From: Methylobacterium hispanicum
Lineage (GTDB): Bacteria; Pseudomonadota; Alphaproteobacteria; Rhizobiales; Beijerinckiaceae
Assembly (NCBI RefSeq): GCF_022179285.1
Contig: NZ_BPQO01000008.1
Coordinates: forward strand, 159,716 to 223,715
Length of the DNA: 64,000 nt
Direction of reading: 5' to 3'
How positions within the stretch are numbered: position 1 is the stretch's first letter; every line of letters begins with the position of its first letter. A model generated the notes under the pieces. It was not told the origin of the DNA and did no database searches. It saw nothing but the letters and a program-made list of their open reading frames with translations. Of this stretch, positions 1-10,561 are shown in pieces. Both the position numbers and the translations under genes were made by a program.

Positions 1-1
1 G

Positions 2-727
2 GCGGCGCGGGGCGCGCTCAGGGTCGGGGCCGGGCTCGTCACCGTGGCGTCCCCGAAGGACGCGCTCGCCGAGAACGCCGCCCACCTCACGGCGATCATG
101 CTGCACGCGTGCGACAGCGCCGACGACCTCGACGATATCCTCACCGACGAGCGCCTCAACGCGGTGCTGCTCGGCCCCGGCCTCGGAACGGGCGAGCCGA
201 CGCGCGAGCGGGTGATGGTGGCGGCCTCCGCGGGGCGCGCCCTGGTGCTCGACGCCGACGCGCTGACGAGCTTCCGCGGCCAGCCGGAGGTGCTGGCGGG
301 CCATATCCGCGACGGCGAGGCCCGCGCCGTGCTCACCCCGCACGCGGGCGAGTTCGCCCGGCTCTTCGGCGGCACGCCCGCCGCGGAGGACGGGCTGACG
401 AAGCTCGAGCAGGCCCGCCGCGCCGCCGCGCTCACGGGCGCGGTCGTGGTGCTGAAGGGCGCCGACACGGTGATCGCCGATCCCGATGGGCGGATCGCGA
501 TCAACGACCACGCCACGCCCTACCTCGGCACGGCGGGGGCGGGCGACGTGCTGGCCGGGCTGATCGCGGGCCTGCTGGCGCAGGGCATGGCGCCCTTCGA
601 GGCCGCCGCCGCCGCGGTCTGGCTCCACGGCGACGCGGGCCTGCGCCACGGGCCGGGCCTGATCGCCGAGGACATCCCGGAACTGATGCCGCGGGTGCTG
701 GCCGGCCTGCCGAGCCGGCTCAGGTGA
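2..727 (+). CDS. nnrD: ADP-dependent NAD(P)H-hydrate dehydratase domain, 5' end outside window
   Basis: This is the C-terminal part of the YjeF/NnrD repair enzyme, which dehydrates the S-epimer of damaged NAD(P)HX back to NAD(P)H using ADP or ATP. The reading frame is open from base 2, so the start lies upstream. About 241 codons are visible. The signature GTAGAGDVLAG loop, which holds the nucleotide phosphates and the catalytic Asp, is present about 60 residues before the end, and an LLGPGLGTG motif lies near residue 45. In related bacteria this domain is usually fused behind an NnrE epimerase domain; whether that is so here cannot be seen. The stop codon overlaps by 8 bp the 3' end of the convergent gene that follows. 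Confidence 0.9.
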   Translation, partial: AARGALRVGAGLVTVASPKDALAENAAHLTAIMLHACDSADDLDDILTDERLNAVLLGPGLGTGEPTRERVMVAASAGRALVLDADALTSFRGQPEVLAGHIRDGEARAVLTPHAGEFARLFGGTPAAEDGLTKLEQARRAAALTGAVVVLKGADTVIADPDGRIAINDHATPYLGTAGAGDVLAGLIAGLLAQGMAPFEAAAAAVWLHGDAGLRHGPGLIAEDIPELMPRVLAGLPSRLR

Positions 728-2246
728 CCTCGAACGAGGTCCACAGCCCCGTGTCGAACCGCTCCAGGACCGTGGCGCTGAGGAGCCAGCGGCCCGGATT
801 GTCGGCCTGGAAGGCGATGCGGGCGGTGCGGCCCTCGAGCAGCTGGAAGGTGTCGAGCCAGTAGGGCTCCCAGCCGTCGTCGAGCGGGTGGAGCAGGCGG
901 AAGACGTGGCCGTGCAGGTGCAGCGCCTGCGGGAAGGCGGTCTCGTTGCGCAGCGCCAGCACCACCACCTGCCCGCGCTTCACCGAGAAGATCGGCGCGA
1001 GACCGGCCGCGCCGCTCTGGCCGTTCACCATCCAGATCCGGGCCGGGTCGCCCGCATAGGTGGGCTCCGCGGGCTTGGCCCCAGCGTCCTTGGCCCCAGC
1101 GTCCTTGGCCCCGGCGTCCTTGGCCCCGGCGTCCTTCGCATCCTTGGGCACCGTCGCGCCCCCGGTGATCACCACGTCGCGGCGCACCGCGTTCTGCAGC
1201 TTCACCTCGGCGGGCAGGAGCCTGTTCTCGCCGACCGGCCCGATCGGCGGGCGCTTCTCGGTGACGGGCGCGCCCTTCGTGGTGACGCTCGCCAGCACGA
1301 GGCCCTGGCCGACCAGCGCCGAGATCGAGCCCGTCTGCCCGGGCTCGGACGGCAGGTCGACGAGCAGGTCGTAGCGCGTGCCGGGCGGGAAGGGCAGGGT
1401 GGCGCGCAGCGGCTCGAACGTGTCGGTCGGCTGCCCGTCCACGGCCGCCACGTAGACCTTCAGGCCCTCGAAGCGGATGCGCGTGCCGCGCGCGTTGCAG
1501 GCGTTGCCGATGCGCACCCGCACCCGCGAGCCGGGGCGCGCCTCGAACGTCTCGGGCACCGGGCGCCCGTTGACGGTGACGAGGTTGCCGAGCCGCCCGT
1601 TCGCCGCGGCGAAGGCGGTCTGGCCGAAGCCTATCAGGCTCCCGTCGGCCTCCAGGCGCCAGTCCTGCACCAGCAGGGCGACGTCGGCATCGACCGCGGG
1701 CGGCGCCTTCTCCTCCACGATCAGGAACCCGGCGAGCCCTCGGCCCGAGGGCTCGCTCGATCCGCCGACCACGAGGGGGCGGGCGAGGTAGGTGCCGGCA
1801 TCGGGCGGCGTGAACACGTAGGTGAAGTCGGCGCCCGGCCGGATCGGCGCCTGGGTGACGCCGCCGACGCCGTCCATGGCGTTCTGGTTGCGCACCCCGT
1901 GCCAGTGCAGGGCGAGCGGCTTGTCGGTGCGGTTCTCGACGCGCACCCGCACGGTCTCGCCGAGCTTCACCCGCAGCACCGGCGGCTGGGCCCGGCCGTC
2001 GAAGCTCCACACGGCCGTCTCCGGGGCCGGCTCGGGCCGGAGGCGGGCCTTGCCCGGTGCCGCCGTGAGGGCGCGGGGCTCGGGCGTCAGGGCCTGATCC
2101 CTCGGCGCGTCCTTTGGAGCATCCTTGGGCGCGTCCTTGGCGCCCCCCTGCGCGAGGGCCGAGACCGGGAGCAGCCCCAGTGCGGCGGCCCCTCCGAGCA
2201 GCGCGCGGCGCGAGGGCGGGCCGGAGATCGGATCGGCTGGCGGCAT
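720..2246 (-). CDS. Tat-exported multicopper-oxidase-fold protein lacking most copper ligands
   Basis: A 508-residue cupredoxin-fold protein. The chosen ATG gives a twin-arginine signal (SRRALLGG, residues 12-19, then a hydrophobic stretch and an ALAQG cleavage region), so periplasmic export is expected. The first copper motif HWHG is intact (114-117), and HLHGH is present at 443-447. The other ligands are gone: the WYHSH position reads YLARPL (153-158), the type 1 His just before HLHGH is Gln, and the C-terminal HCHxxxH motif reads SATVLER (490-496), so the type 1 Cys is missing. This resembles the situation in the non-copper relative SufI/FtsP, so a structural or division role is possible. 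Two low-complexity segments, KDAP repeats (38-49) and four KDAG repeats, are encoded by 12-bp tandem repeats. A laccase-type oxidase function is unlikely. Confidence 0.85.
   Translation of the reverse strand: MPPADPISGPPSRRALLGGAAALGLLPVSALAQGGAKDAPKDAPKDAPRDQALTPEPRALTAAPGKARLRPEPAPETAVWSFDGRAQPPVLRVKLGETVRVRVENRTDKPLALHWHGVRNQNAMDGVGGVTQAPIRPGADFTYVFTPPDAGTYLARPLVVGGSSEPSGRGLAGFLIVEEKAPPAVDADVALLVQDWRLEADGSLIGFGQTAFAAANGRLGNLVTVNGRPVPETFEARPGSRVRVRIGNACNARGTRIRFEGLKVYVAAVDGQPTDTFEPLRATLPFPPGTRYDLLVDLPSEPGQTGSISALVGQGLVLASVTTKGAPVTEKRPPIGPVGENRLLPAEVKLQNAVRRDVVITGGATVPKDAKDAGAKDAGAKDAGAKDAGAKPAEPTYAGDPARIWMVNGQSGAAGLAPIFSVKRGQVVVLALRNETAFPQALHLHGHVFRLLHPLDDGWEPYWLDTFQLLEGRTARIAFQADNPGRWLLSATVLERFDTGLWTSFEVT
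1075..1140. repeat. 12-bp tandem repeat inside the multicopper-oxidase-like gene
   Basis: About five copies of a 12-bp unit (cttggccccagcg and close variants) lie in frame and encode AKDAG repeats in the loop before the last cupredoxin domain. The copies differ by only a few bases. A second run of the same kind (about 2103-2140) encodes the KDAP repeats after the signal peptide. Copy number is likely to vary between strains by replication slippage. Confidence 0.85.
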
Positions 2247-2339
2247 GCGGTCTCTTCGATCGGAACGGCGCGCAAGGGCGCTTCGGGCTGCCGCTTGTAG
2301 CCGCCGCGCCAAGCCGGCGCCACCGAGGGGTTATGCGCG

Positions 2340-2850
2340 CGGCCGGCCCTCCGCGTCCTCCCTCCCCCCGCTGCGGGGGAGGGTGCCCCCCGAAGGGGGT
2401 CGGTCGGGACGAAGTCCCGCAGAGAGGGGACCCCAGCTTCCGGAAGAGGCCCAGCGTCGATGCCGAGCACGGTCCGGCACCGTCGCTCCCCTCTCTGCGG
2501 GACTCCGTCCCGACCGACCCCTGCTGACGCAGGGGCCACTCTCCCCCGCAGAGGCAGGGCGATCGCATATGCCGAGCGAGCCTAGCCCCGGTCAGGCGTG
2601 GGTCCCCTCTCCCATAGGGAGAGGTCTGCTTTCGCAGAAAGCCGGGTGAGGGGTATGAGGCTTCCGGATAAACGCGGTGCTGAACGCGCGTCGATGGCGT
2701 GCTCAGCTCTGAAAGGTCATACCCCTCACCCCAACCCTCTCCCTATGGGAGAGGGGGCGCGGTGCGGTTCCAGTGGCGATCGAGGAGACGACCCCCGCCA
2801 TATGCGATCGCCCTGCCCGCAGAGGGGGGAGGGAGGACGCGGGTTCCGTC
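2340..2850. repeat. Nested inverted repeats (REP/BIME-like) in a gene-free stretch
   Basis: No gene is supported between the multicopper-oxidase-like gene and tRNA-Leu. The DNA is filled with imperfect palindromes. An arm at about 2360-2433 matches the reverse complement of 2484-2570 (shared core ggtcggtcgggacg and cccgcagagagggg). A second pair (about 2605-2660 and 2718-2760) shares cccctctcccatagggagag and gtgaggggtatga. A third, cagggcgatcgcatatg at about 2556-2572, is inverted at about 2800-2815. These look like interspersed palindromic elements of the host genome. They could also act as transcription terminators for the flanking genes. Short ORFs over them are not credible. Confidence 0.8.
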
Positions 2851-2879
2851 CGCTCGCCTCGCCCCTGCCTCTAAGTTTT

Positions 2880-2909
2880 TTGCTGCTTCCCCGTGCACGC
2901 GTGTTATAG
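2880..2909 (+). promoter_or_regulatory. Candidate housekeeping promoter of tRNA-Leu
   Basis: TTGCTG and TTATAG hexamers are separated by 18 bp and end 43 bp before the tRNA. The spacing and sequence fit an alphaproteobacterial sigma-70 type promoter. This is inferred from sequence only. Confidence 0.55.
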
Positions 2910-2952
2910 AGCCGCCCTCCGGCGGCCGGATTCGCGCCGGGCGTCGGCGCGC

Positions 2953-3037
2953 GCGGGCGTGGCGGAACTGGTAGACGCGCTGGATTTAGGTTCCAGTGTC
3001 GCAAGACGTGGGGGTTCGAGCCCCTCCGCCCGCACCA
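2953..3037 (+). tRNA. tRNA-Leu (anticodon UAG)
   Basis: An 85-nt class II tRNA. The acceptor arms GCGGGCG and CGCCCGC pair perfectly, the anticodon loop is TTTAGGT with anticodon TAG, a variable arm is present, the T-loop is GTTCGAG, and CCA is encoded. Confidence 0.97.
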
Positions 3038-3202
3038 GCCCCGCCGGGATGACCGGTCCGTTTTTCCGCGATCACGGAAGCCGGCCCGCCTCATCCGTTC
3101 CCGCGGACCCGCCGCCCGACGCGTCCGGCCCCAAGCCGCGCCTCCCGGCGGGACGGCGCGCACCAGAACACGACCACACGAGACGGTACGAGAGCGACGA
3201 CG

Positions 3203-4597
3203 ATGCAGGTGACCGAGACACATTCCGAGGGGCTGAAGCGCGCCTACCAGGTGCTGCTCCCGGCCAAGGACCTCGAGGATCGCCTGAACACCGAGCTCTC
3301 GGGCATGAAGGACAAGGTCCAGCTCAAGGGCTTCCGCCCCGGCAAGGTGCCGGTGGCGCACCTGCGCAAGGTCTACGGCCGCTCGGTGATGGCCGAGGTG
3401 GTGCAGAACGCGGTCAACGAGGCCAACCAGAAGATCATCACCGACAACAACCTCAAGCTCGCCCTGGAGCCGCAGGTCGCGTTTCCCGAGGACAAGGCGG
3501 AAGTCGAGAAGGCCCTCGAGGCCAAGGGCGACTTCGCTTTCACGGTGAACCTCGAGGTGCTGCCGAGCTTCGAGCTCGCCGACCTCTCGGACGTCAGCCT
3601 GACCAAGTACGTGGCCAAGCCCTCGGACGAGGAGGTCCAGGAGGCCCTCGACCGCATGGCCAAGCAGAGCCGTCCGTTCTCGGACCGTGCCGAGGGTGAG
3701 GCCGCCGAGGCCGGCGACCGCGTCACCATCGACTTCGTCGGCCGCATCGACGGCACCGAGTTCGAGGGCGGCAAGGGCGAGGGCGTGGACCTCGAGCTCG
3801 GCTCGAACACCTTCATCCCGGGCTTCGAGGACCAGCTCGTCGGCGCCAAGGTCGGCGAGAGCCGCCTCGTCAAGGTGACCTTCCCGGAGGCCTACGGAGC
3901 CGAGCAGCTCGCCGGCAAGGACGCCGAGTTCGACGTCACCGTCACCAAGATCCAGGCGGCGGGCGAGGCCCAGATCGACGACGCGCTCGCCAAGAACCTC
4001 GGCCTGGAGAACCTCGACAAGCTGAAGGAGGCCATCTCCGGCGCCATCGGCTCGGACTACGAGGCCGCCACCCGGCGCAAGCTGAAGAAGGACCTCCTCG
4101 ACGCGCTCGACGGCAAGTACGCCTTCGACCTGCCGCCCTCGCTCGTCGCCCAGGAATTCGCCAACGTCTGGGCCCAGGTCGAGCAGGACCTGAAGACCCG
4201 CGGCAAGACCTTCGAGGACGAGGGCACCACCGAGGAGGCCTCGCAGGCCGAGTACCGCAAGATCGCCGAGCGCCGCGTGCGCCTCGGTCTGGTGCTTGCG
4301 CAGGTCGGCGAGAGCGCCGATATCAAGGTCTCCGACGAGGAGGTGAACCAGGCCCTGATCGCCCGGATCCGGCAGTTCCCGGGTCAGGAGCAGCAGGTCT
4401 GGGACTTCTATCGGAAGAACGCCCAGGCGCTGGCCGAGCTGCGTGCGCCCCTGTTCGAGGAGAAGGTGGTTGACCACGTTCTCTCGCAGGTCAAACTGGT
4501 CGAGGAGCCCGTCTCGAAGGAGACGCTGTTCGCCGACGAGGACGCGGAAGCCGACAGCGCCGACGAGACGGCGGCCTCGACCGAGTCGAAGGCTTGA
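3203..4597 (+). CDS. tig: Trigger factor
   Basis: Ribosome-bound chaperone with peptidyl-prolyl isomerase activity, the first chaperone met by nascent chains. At 464 residues it has the usual length. The N-terminal ribosome-binding domain carries the signature loop FRPGKVP (residues 46-52). The FKBP-like domain spans roughly residues 165-240 ([14 protein letters not shown]), and the rest is the helical substrate-binding domain. The C-terminal tail is acidic and poorly conserved, which is normal for the family. It stands just upstream of clpP and clpX in the same direction, the tig-clpP-clpX-lon order widespread in proteobacteria. Confidence 0.97.
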   Translation: MQVTETHSEGLKRAYQVLLPAKDLEDRLNTELSGMKDKVQLKGFRPGKVPVAHLRKVYGRSVMAEVVQNAVNEANQKIITDNNLKLALEPQVAFPEDKAEVEKALEAKGDFAFTVNLEVLPSFELADLSDVSLTKYVAKPSDEEVQEALDRMAKQSRPFSDRAEGEAAEAGDRVTIDFVGRIDGTEFEGGKGEGVDLELGSNTFIPGFEDQLVGAKVGESRLVKVTFPEAYGAEQLAGKDAEFDVTVTKIQAAGEAQIDDALAKNLGLENLDKLKEAISGAIGSDYEAATRRKLKKDLLDALDGKYAFDLPPSLVAQEFANVWAQVEQDLKTRGKTFEDEGTTEEASQAEYRKIAERRVRLGLVLAQVGESADIKVSDEEVNQALIARIRQFPGQEQQVWDFYRKNAQALAELRAPLFEEKVVDHVLSQVKLVEEPVSKETLFADEDAEADSADETAASTESKA

Positions 4598-4734
4598 AGT
4601 AGCCCGGTACCTGTCCTGACTGGCAGCGGGCTGTATGGTTAGGCGGCGTTAAGCACCGCCGGTGTTCGCTGACATGCCCGGCCGCCGCGATGATTCGCGC
4701 GGTCGGGCCCCTTGGAGCCCTGGGGCAGGACGTG

Positions 4735-5361
4735 ATGAGAGATCCGGTCGACTACTACAACAGCGCGCTCGTCCCCATGGTGGTCGAGCAGTCGAGCCGC
4801 GGCGAGCGCGCCTTCGACATCTACTCGCGGCTGCTGCGCGAGCGGATCATCTTCCTGACCGGCCCGGTCGAGGATTACGGCGCCTCGCTCATCGTCGCGC
4901 AGCTCCTCTTCTTGGAGGCCGAGAACCCCAAGAAGGAGATCTCCTTCTACATCAACTCGCCGGGCGGCGTGGTCACCTCCGGCCTGTCGATCTACGACAC
5001 GATGCAGTTCATCCGCTGCCCGGTCACGACCCTCTGCGTCGGCCAGGCCGCCTCGATGGGCTCGCTCCTCCTCACCGCTGGCGAGCCCGGCCACCGCTTC
5101 GCCCTGCCGAACGCCCGGATCATGGTGCACCAGCCCTCCGGCGGCTTCCAGGGCCAGGCCACCGACATCCTGATCCACGCCCGCGAGATCGAGGCGCTCA
5201 AGCGCCGCCTCAACGAGATCTACGTGAAGCACACGGGCCGGGAGTACGAGGCCATCCATCAGGCGCTGGAGCGCGACAACTTCATGACCGCCGACGCGGC
5301 CAAGGAGTTCGGCCTCATCGACGAGGTCATCCAGAAGCGCCCCGAGCCGGCCGCGGCCTGA
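4735..5361 (+). CDS. clpP: ATP-dependent Clp protease proteolytic subunit
   Basis: Serine peptidase that forms the tetradecameric barrel used by ClpX and ClpA. With the chosen ATG the protein is 208 residues and starts MRDPVDYYN, which matches the family N-terminus. An in-frame ATG 45 bp upstream (4690) would add 15 residues without homology and is less likely. The catalytic triad is visible: Ser107 in GQAASMG, His132 in MVHQPSGG, and Asp181 in ERDNFMTA. It lies between tig and clpX; the 260-bp gap to clpX suggests clpX also has its own promoter. ClpP is essential or regulatory in many alphaproteobacteria because it clears cell-cycle regulators. Confidence 0.97.
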   Translation: MRDPVDYYNSALVPMVVEQSSRGERAFDIYSRLLRERIIFLTGPVEDYGASLIVAQLLFLEAENPKKEISFYINSPGGVVTSGLSIYDTMQFIRCPVTTLCVGQAASMGSLLLTAGEPGHRFALPNARIMVHQPSGGFQGQATDILIHAREIEALKRRLNEIYVKHTGREYEAIHQALERDNFMTADAAKEFGLIDEVIQKRPEPAAA

Positions 5362-5621
5362 AGGCCGGGCGGCCCGAAGGCGCGCGGCCCTTAGGCCCGC
5401 GCCGGAGGCCGCAGGAACCCGGCGTGCCCCCGACGGCGTTTGCCGAATAAGGAGCACGCCCGCCGCGGCCTTGATCCCGCCGCGGCAGCGTGTTTGCATC
5501 GGGTCTCCGGGAGGCCCCGTCACAAGCGCGCAGGTGACTTTTTCTTTAAGCGGATTCCCTTACCTGTGAACGATGCGCGTGCGCCCCGGGCTGGCAGCGC
5601 ACGAGACGATCGGAGACCGAT

Positions 5622-6893
<1,272 letters not shown>

Positions 6894-6898
6894 GGGCA

Positions 6899-6922
6899 GG
6901 CCGGGGCCGGCTCGCCCCGGCC
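6899..6922. other. GC hairpin in the clpX-lon intergenic region
   Basis: The 314-bp gap between clpX and lon starts with a perfect 9-bp stem (ggccggggc and gccccggcc) with a 6-nt loop and no T-run, possibly a weak terminator for clpX. The rest of the gap holds only the candidate lon promoter described next; no gene is supported. Confidence 0.4.
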
Positions 6923-7009
6923 GCCTGTGCGCCGGAGCACATCCGCGTAACGCGTTGAGGCGGCAGGGCGATTCGCTTCTGCCGCCGGCCTGCCCGGAGC
7001 CGGCGGCAT

Positions 7010-7036
7010 CTTGAAAACGGTGCCCCCGGACATCAC
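7010..7036 (+). promoter_or_regulatory. Possible heat-shock promoter of lon
   Basis: CTTGAAAA occurs 17 bp before catcac. The first part agrees well with the RpoH -35 element, while the -10 part is poor. Lon is a heat-shock gene in most proteobacteria, which makes the site plausible. The lon start codon lies about 170 bp downstream. Weak evidence. Confidence 0.35.
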
Positions 7037-7207
7037 CTGATGCTCAGCGCGGTGGCCGCCCGCTCCCCCCGAGGGACGGTGCCGCGTCACCAGCCGCAAA
7101 GCTTCAACAGCTCTACCCGACCCTCGCGGCCCGGTCGGCGTCTGGCGCAGTGCTTGCTCCCTGACTCGAGGAGCGCTGGCCCGGCGTCCATCATGAGGAA
7201 GTCAGCC

Positions 7208-9631
7208 ATGACTCAATCGAAATCGCGCCAGCCTGTCGTCCCGGGCTCGACGGGCTCCTACGCGGTCCTGCCGCTGCGCGACATCGTGGTGTTCCCGCAC
7301 ATGATCGTGCCGCTCTTCGTGGGGCGCGAGAAGTCCATCCGCGCCCTGGAAGAGGCGGTGCGCACGGACCGCCACATCCTGCTCGCCACCCAGATCAACG
7401 CGGGCGACGACGACCCGGCGACCGACGCCATCTACACGATCGGCACGCTGGCCTCCGTGCTGCAGCTCCTGAAGCTGCCCGACGGCACCGTCAAGGTGCT
7501 GGTCGAGGGCGCGGGCCGCGCCAAGATCACCGGCTTCACCCGCTCGGACGAGTTCTACGAGGCCGAGGCCGAGGCGCTGCACGACGAGCTCGGCGACAAG
7601 GTCGAGGCCGAGGCGCTCGCGCGCTCCGTGCTCTCGGAGTTCGAGAACTACGTCAAGCTCAACAAGAAGATCTCGCCCGAGGTCGTCTCCGCCGTGACCC
7701 AGATCGACGAGCCCTCGAAGCTCGCCGACACGATCGGCTCGCACCTGCTCGTCAAGATCTCCGACAAGCAGGGCATTCTCGAGACCCCGACCGTCGCCCA
7801 GCGGCTGGAGCGCGTGCTCTCGCTGATGGAGAGCGAGATCTCGGTGCTCCAAGTCGAGAAGCGCATCCGGACCCGCGTCAAGCGGCAGATGGAGAAGACC
7901 CAGCGCGAGTACTACCTGAACGAGCAGATGAAGGCCATCCAGAAGGAGCTGGGCGACAGCGAAGATGGTCGGGATGAGCTGGCCGAGCTGGAAGAGAAGA
8001 TCGAGAAGACCAAGCTCTCGAAGGAGGCCCGCGACAAGGCCACCGCCGAGCTGAAGAAGCTGCGCCAGATGTCGCCGATGTCGGCCGAGGCCACGGTCGT
8101 GCGCAACTACCTCGACTGGATGCTCGGCATCCCGTGGGGCAAGCGCTCGAAGGTCAAGAAGGACCTGCCCGGAGCCCAGCTCCTCCTCGACGAGGACCAT
8201 TTCGGCCTCGACAAGGTGAAGGAGCGCATCGTCGAGTACCTCGCCGTGCAGCAGCGGGCGAACAAGCTCACCGGCCCGATCCTCTGCCTCGTCGGCCCCC
8301 CCGGCGTCGGCAAGACCTCGCTCGGCAAGTCGATCGCCAAGGCCACGGGCCGCGAGTTCGTGCGCATGTCGCTCGGCGGCGTGCGTGACGAGGCCGAGAT
8401 CCGCGGCCACCGCCGGACCTATATCGGCTCGATGCCCGGCAAGGTCGTCCAGTCGATGCGCAAGGCCAAGACCTCGAACCCGCTCATCCTGCTCGACGAG
8501 ATCGACAAGATGGGCATGGACTTCCGCGGCGATCCGTCGGCGGCGCTCCTCGAGGTTCTGGATCCGGAGCAGAACGCCACGTTCAACGACCACTACCTGG
8601 AGGTGGACTACGATCTCTCGAACGTGATGTTCGTCACCACCGCTAACACCCTCAACATCCCGGGCCCGCTCATGGACCGGATGGAGGTGATCCGCATCGC
8701 CGGCTACACCGAGGAGGAGAAGGTCGAGATCGCCCGCAAGCACCTGATCCCGAACGCGCTCAAGAAGCACGGTCTGGACCGGAAGGAGTGGTCGATCGAC
8801 GACGAGGCCCTGCTGATGCTGGTCCGCCGCTACACGCGGGAGGCGGGCGTCCGCAACCTCGAGCGCGAGCTCTCGAACCTGATCCGCAAGGCCGTGAAGG
8901 AGATCCTGATCACGAAGACCAAGGTCGTGGCGGTGAACACCGACACGTTGCAGGTCTTCCTCGGCCCGCCGAAGTTCCGCTACGGCGAGATCGACGCGGA
9001 GGATCAGGTCGGCGTGGTCACGGGTCTGGCCTGGACCGAGGTCGGCGGCGAATTGCTGACGATCGAGGGCGTCATGATGCCCGGCAAGGGCAAGATGACG
9101 GTCACGGGCAACCTGAAGGACGTGATGAAGGAGTCGATCTCGGCGGCGGCGAGCTACGTCCGCTCCCGCGCTCTCGACTTCGGCATCGAGCCCCCGCTCT
9201 TCGAGCGCCGGGACATCCACGTCCACGTCCCCGAGGGGGCGACCCCGAAGGACGGCCCGTCCGCCGGCATCGCGATGGCGACCGCCATCATCTCGACGCT
9301 CACCGGCATCCCGGTGCGACGCGACGTGGCGATGACGGGCGAGGTGACGCTGCGCGGCCGGGTCCTGCCGATCGGCGGCCTGAAGGAGAAGCTGCTCGCG
9401 GCACTCCGCGGCGGCATCAAGACGGTGCTGATCCCCGAGGAGAACGCCAAGGACATCGCCGAGGTGCCCGACAGCGTGAAGAACGGCCTCGAGATCGTGC
9501 CGGTCTCTCGGATGGACCAGGTGCTGGAGCGGGCGCTGGTCCGCCAGCCCGAGCCGATCGAGTGGGACGAGCCGCTGCCCGCGGCCAAGCCCGCCCGCGA
9601 CGAGGACGGCGCGGCCTTCGTGGCCCACTGA
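7208..9631 (+). CDS. lon: ATP-dependent endopeptidase Lon
   Basis: AAA+ serine protease that degrades misfolded and regulatory proteins in the cytoplasm. The chosen ATG follows gaggaagtcagcc, a good ribosome-binding site, and gives 807 residues, the usual length. The LON substrate-binding domain begins at once ([15 protein letters not shown]). Walker A is GPPGVGKT (363-370). The catalytic dyad is Ser685 in DGPSAG and Lys728 in GGLKEKLL, with the same 43-residue spacing as in E. coli Lon. An upstream in-frame ATG at 7040 would add 56 residues of random composition and is rejected. A strong terminator follows. Confidence 0.98.
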   Translation: MTQSKSRQPVVPGSTGSYAVLPLRDIVVFPHMIVPLFVGREKSIRALEEAVRTDRHILLATQINAGDDDPATDAIYTIGTLASVLQLLKLPDGTVKVLVEGAGRAKITGFTRSDEFYEAEAEALHDELGDKVEAEALARSVLSEFENYVKLNKKISPEVVSAVTQIDEPSKLADTIGSHLLVKISDKQGILETPTVAQRLERVLSLMESEISVLQVEKRIRTRVKRQMEKTQREYYLNEQMKAIQKELGDSEDGRDELAELEEKIEKTKLSKEARDKATAELKKLRQMSPMSAEATVVRNYLDWMLGIPWGKRSKVKKDLPGAQLLLDEDHFGLDKVKERIVEYLAVQQRANKLTGPILCLVGPPGVGKTSLGKSIAKATGREFVRMSLGGVRDEAEIRGHRRTYIGSMPGKVVQSMRKAKTSNPLILLDEIDKMGMDFRGDPSAALLEVLDPEQNATFNDHYLEVDYDLSNVMFVTTANTLNIPGPLMDRMEVIRIAGYTEEEKVEIARKHLIPNALKKHGLDRKEWSIDDEALLMLVRRYTREAGVRNLERELSNLIRKAVKEILITKTKVVAVNTDTLQVFLGPPKFRYGEIDAEDQVGVVTGLAWTEVGGELLTIEGVMMPGKGKMTVTGNLKDVMKESISAAASYVRSRALDFGIEPPLFERRDIHVHVPEGATPKDGPSAGIAMATAIISTLTGIPVRRDVAMTGEVTLRGRVLPIGGLKEKLLAALRGGIKTVLIPEENAKDIAEVPDSVKNGLEIVPVSRMDQVLERALVRQPEPIEWDEPLPAAKPARDEDGAAFVAH

Positions 9632-9646
9632 TCCCCTGGACAGAAA

Positions 9647-9679
9647 GGCCCCCGGAGCCGAGGCTCCGGGGGCCTTTTT
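9647..9679 (+). terminator. Rho-independent terminator of lon
   Basis: A perfect 13-bp GC-rich stem (ggcccccggagcc and ggctccgggggcc) with a minimal loop is followed directly by five T residues. It begins 16 bp after the lon stop codon. Confidence 0.93.
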
Positions 9680-9708
9680 CATGCCCGACGCGATCTCCCC
9701 TGCGATCC

Positions 9709-10428
9709 ATGCGCATCCTGCTGATCAACCCGAACACCACCGCCTCCGTGACGGATCTGGTCGCCGGCCACGTGCGCCGGATCGCCCCGGAGGCGACCGT
9801 CGTGCCGGTCACGGGCCGCTTCGGGGCCCGCTACATCGCGACCCGCGCCGCGGTGGCGGTGGCGGGCCACGCCGCCCTCGACGCGCTGGCCGAGCACGTC
9901 GCGGGCTGCGACGCGGTCTATCTCGCCTGCTTCGGCGATCCGGGTCTGCCGGCGCTGCAGGAGGTCTCGCCGGTCCCCGTGGTGGGGATGGCCGAGGCGG
10001 CCTGCCGGGCCGCCGCCGTGGGGGGACGCCGCTTCGGCATCGTGACGGGCGGTGTGAACTGGCCGGCGATGCTGACCGAATTCGTCACGCTTCAGGGCCT
10101 CGGCGCGCAGCTCGCCGGGATCCGCGCCGTGGCGCCGACCGGCGGTGAGATCGCCCGCGACCCCGACGGCGCGCTCGCCCAGCTTGCCGCCGCTTGCCGG
10201 GCCTGTGCCGAGGAGGACGGCGCCGAGGCGGTAATCCTGGGCGGCGCCGGCTTGGCGGGCTTGTCCACGCGCATTCAGCCGGAGGTGCCCTGCCCGGTGA
10301 TCTGCTCGGTCGAGGCCGGCACCCGGGCCGTCCTGGCCACCGCCCTCGGGGCGCCCCACCGCGCCGCCGATCCCGTCCCGAGCATCGGCCTCTCGGCCTC
10401 GCTCGAAAACCTCCTCCAGGCGTCGTGA
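9709..10428 (+). CDS. Asp/Glu/hydantoin racemase family protein with one catalytic Cys replaced
   Basis: A 239-residue protein of the HyuE branch of the Asp/Glu racemase superfamily, starting with the family N-terminus MRILLINPNT. These enzymes use two cysteines to move a proton at a C-alpha. The first is present, Cys74 in ACFGDPGL. The second is normally in an LGCAG motif, but here it reads LGGAG (Gly179). A true two-base racemase would therefore be impaired; a decarboxylase or isomerase role, as for single-Cys relatives such as arylmalonate decarboxylase, is possible. The gene stands alone between the lon terminator and tRNA-Val. No hydantoinase or transporter neighbour hints at a substrate. 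Confidence 0.82.
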   Translation: MRILLINPNTTASVTDLVAGHVRRIAPEATVVPVTGRFGARYIATRAAVAVAGHAALDALAEHVAGCDAVYLACFGDPGLPALQEVSPVPVVGMAEAACRAAAVGGRRFGIVTGGVNWPAMLTEFVTLQGLGAQLAGIRAVAPTGGEIARDPDGALAQLAAACRACAEEDGAEAVILGGAGLAGLSTRIQPEVPCPVICSVEAGTRAVLATALGAPHRAADPVPSIGLSASLENLLQAS

Positions 10429-10442
10429 GGCGGCGGTGGCGC

Positions 10443-10472
10443 TTGCCACCGGCCCACACGTTGCCGTACCAA
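10443..10472 (+). promoter_or_regulatory. Candidate promoter of tRNA-Val
   Basis: TTGCCA and TACCAA are 18 bp apart and end 13 bp before the tRNA, the same arrangement as at the other tRNA genes of the window. Inferred from sequence. Confidence 0.4.
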
Positions 10473-10485
10473 GCGAGCCGCCGCG

Positions 10486-10561
10486 GGGCGGTTAGCTCAG
10501 TTGGTAGAGCGTCTCCTTTACACGGAGAGGGTCGGCGGTTCGAGCCCGTCACCGCCCACCA
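10486..10561 (+). tRNA. tRNA-Val (anticodon UAC)
   Basis: A 76-nt cloverleaf. The acceptor GGGCGGT pairs with ACCGCCC, the D-arm is TTAGCTCAGTTGGTAGAGC, the anticodon loop TTTACAC has anticodon TAC, the T-loop is GTTCGAG, and CCA is encoded. Confidence 0.97.

Noticed and set aside
1060..1374. Repeat array in the multicopper-oxidase-like gene considered as CRISPR or satellite
   Set aside because: The 12-bp units are adjacent, in frame and have no spacers. They are coding tandem repeats.
7202..9682. Long open frame on the minus strand opposite lon (826 codons)
   Set aside because: It mirrors the lon frame in a GC-rich sequence, has no recognisable motif and no plausible ribosome-binding site. 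The same holds for long antisense frames opposite the PEPC-like gene, rnr and dnaK.
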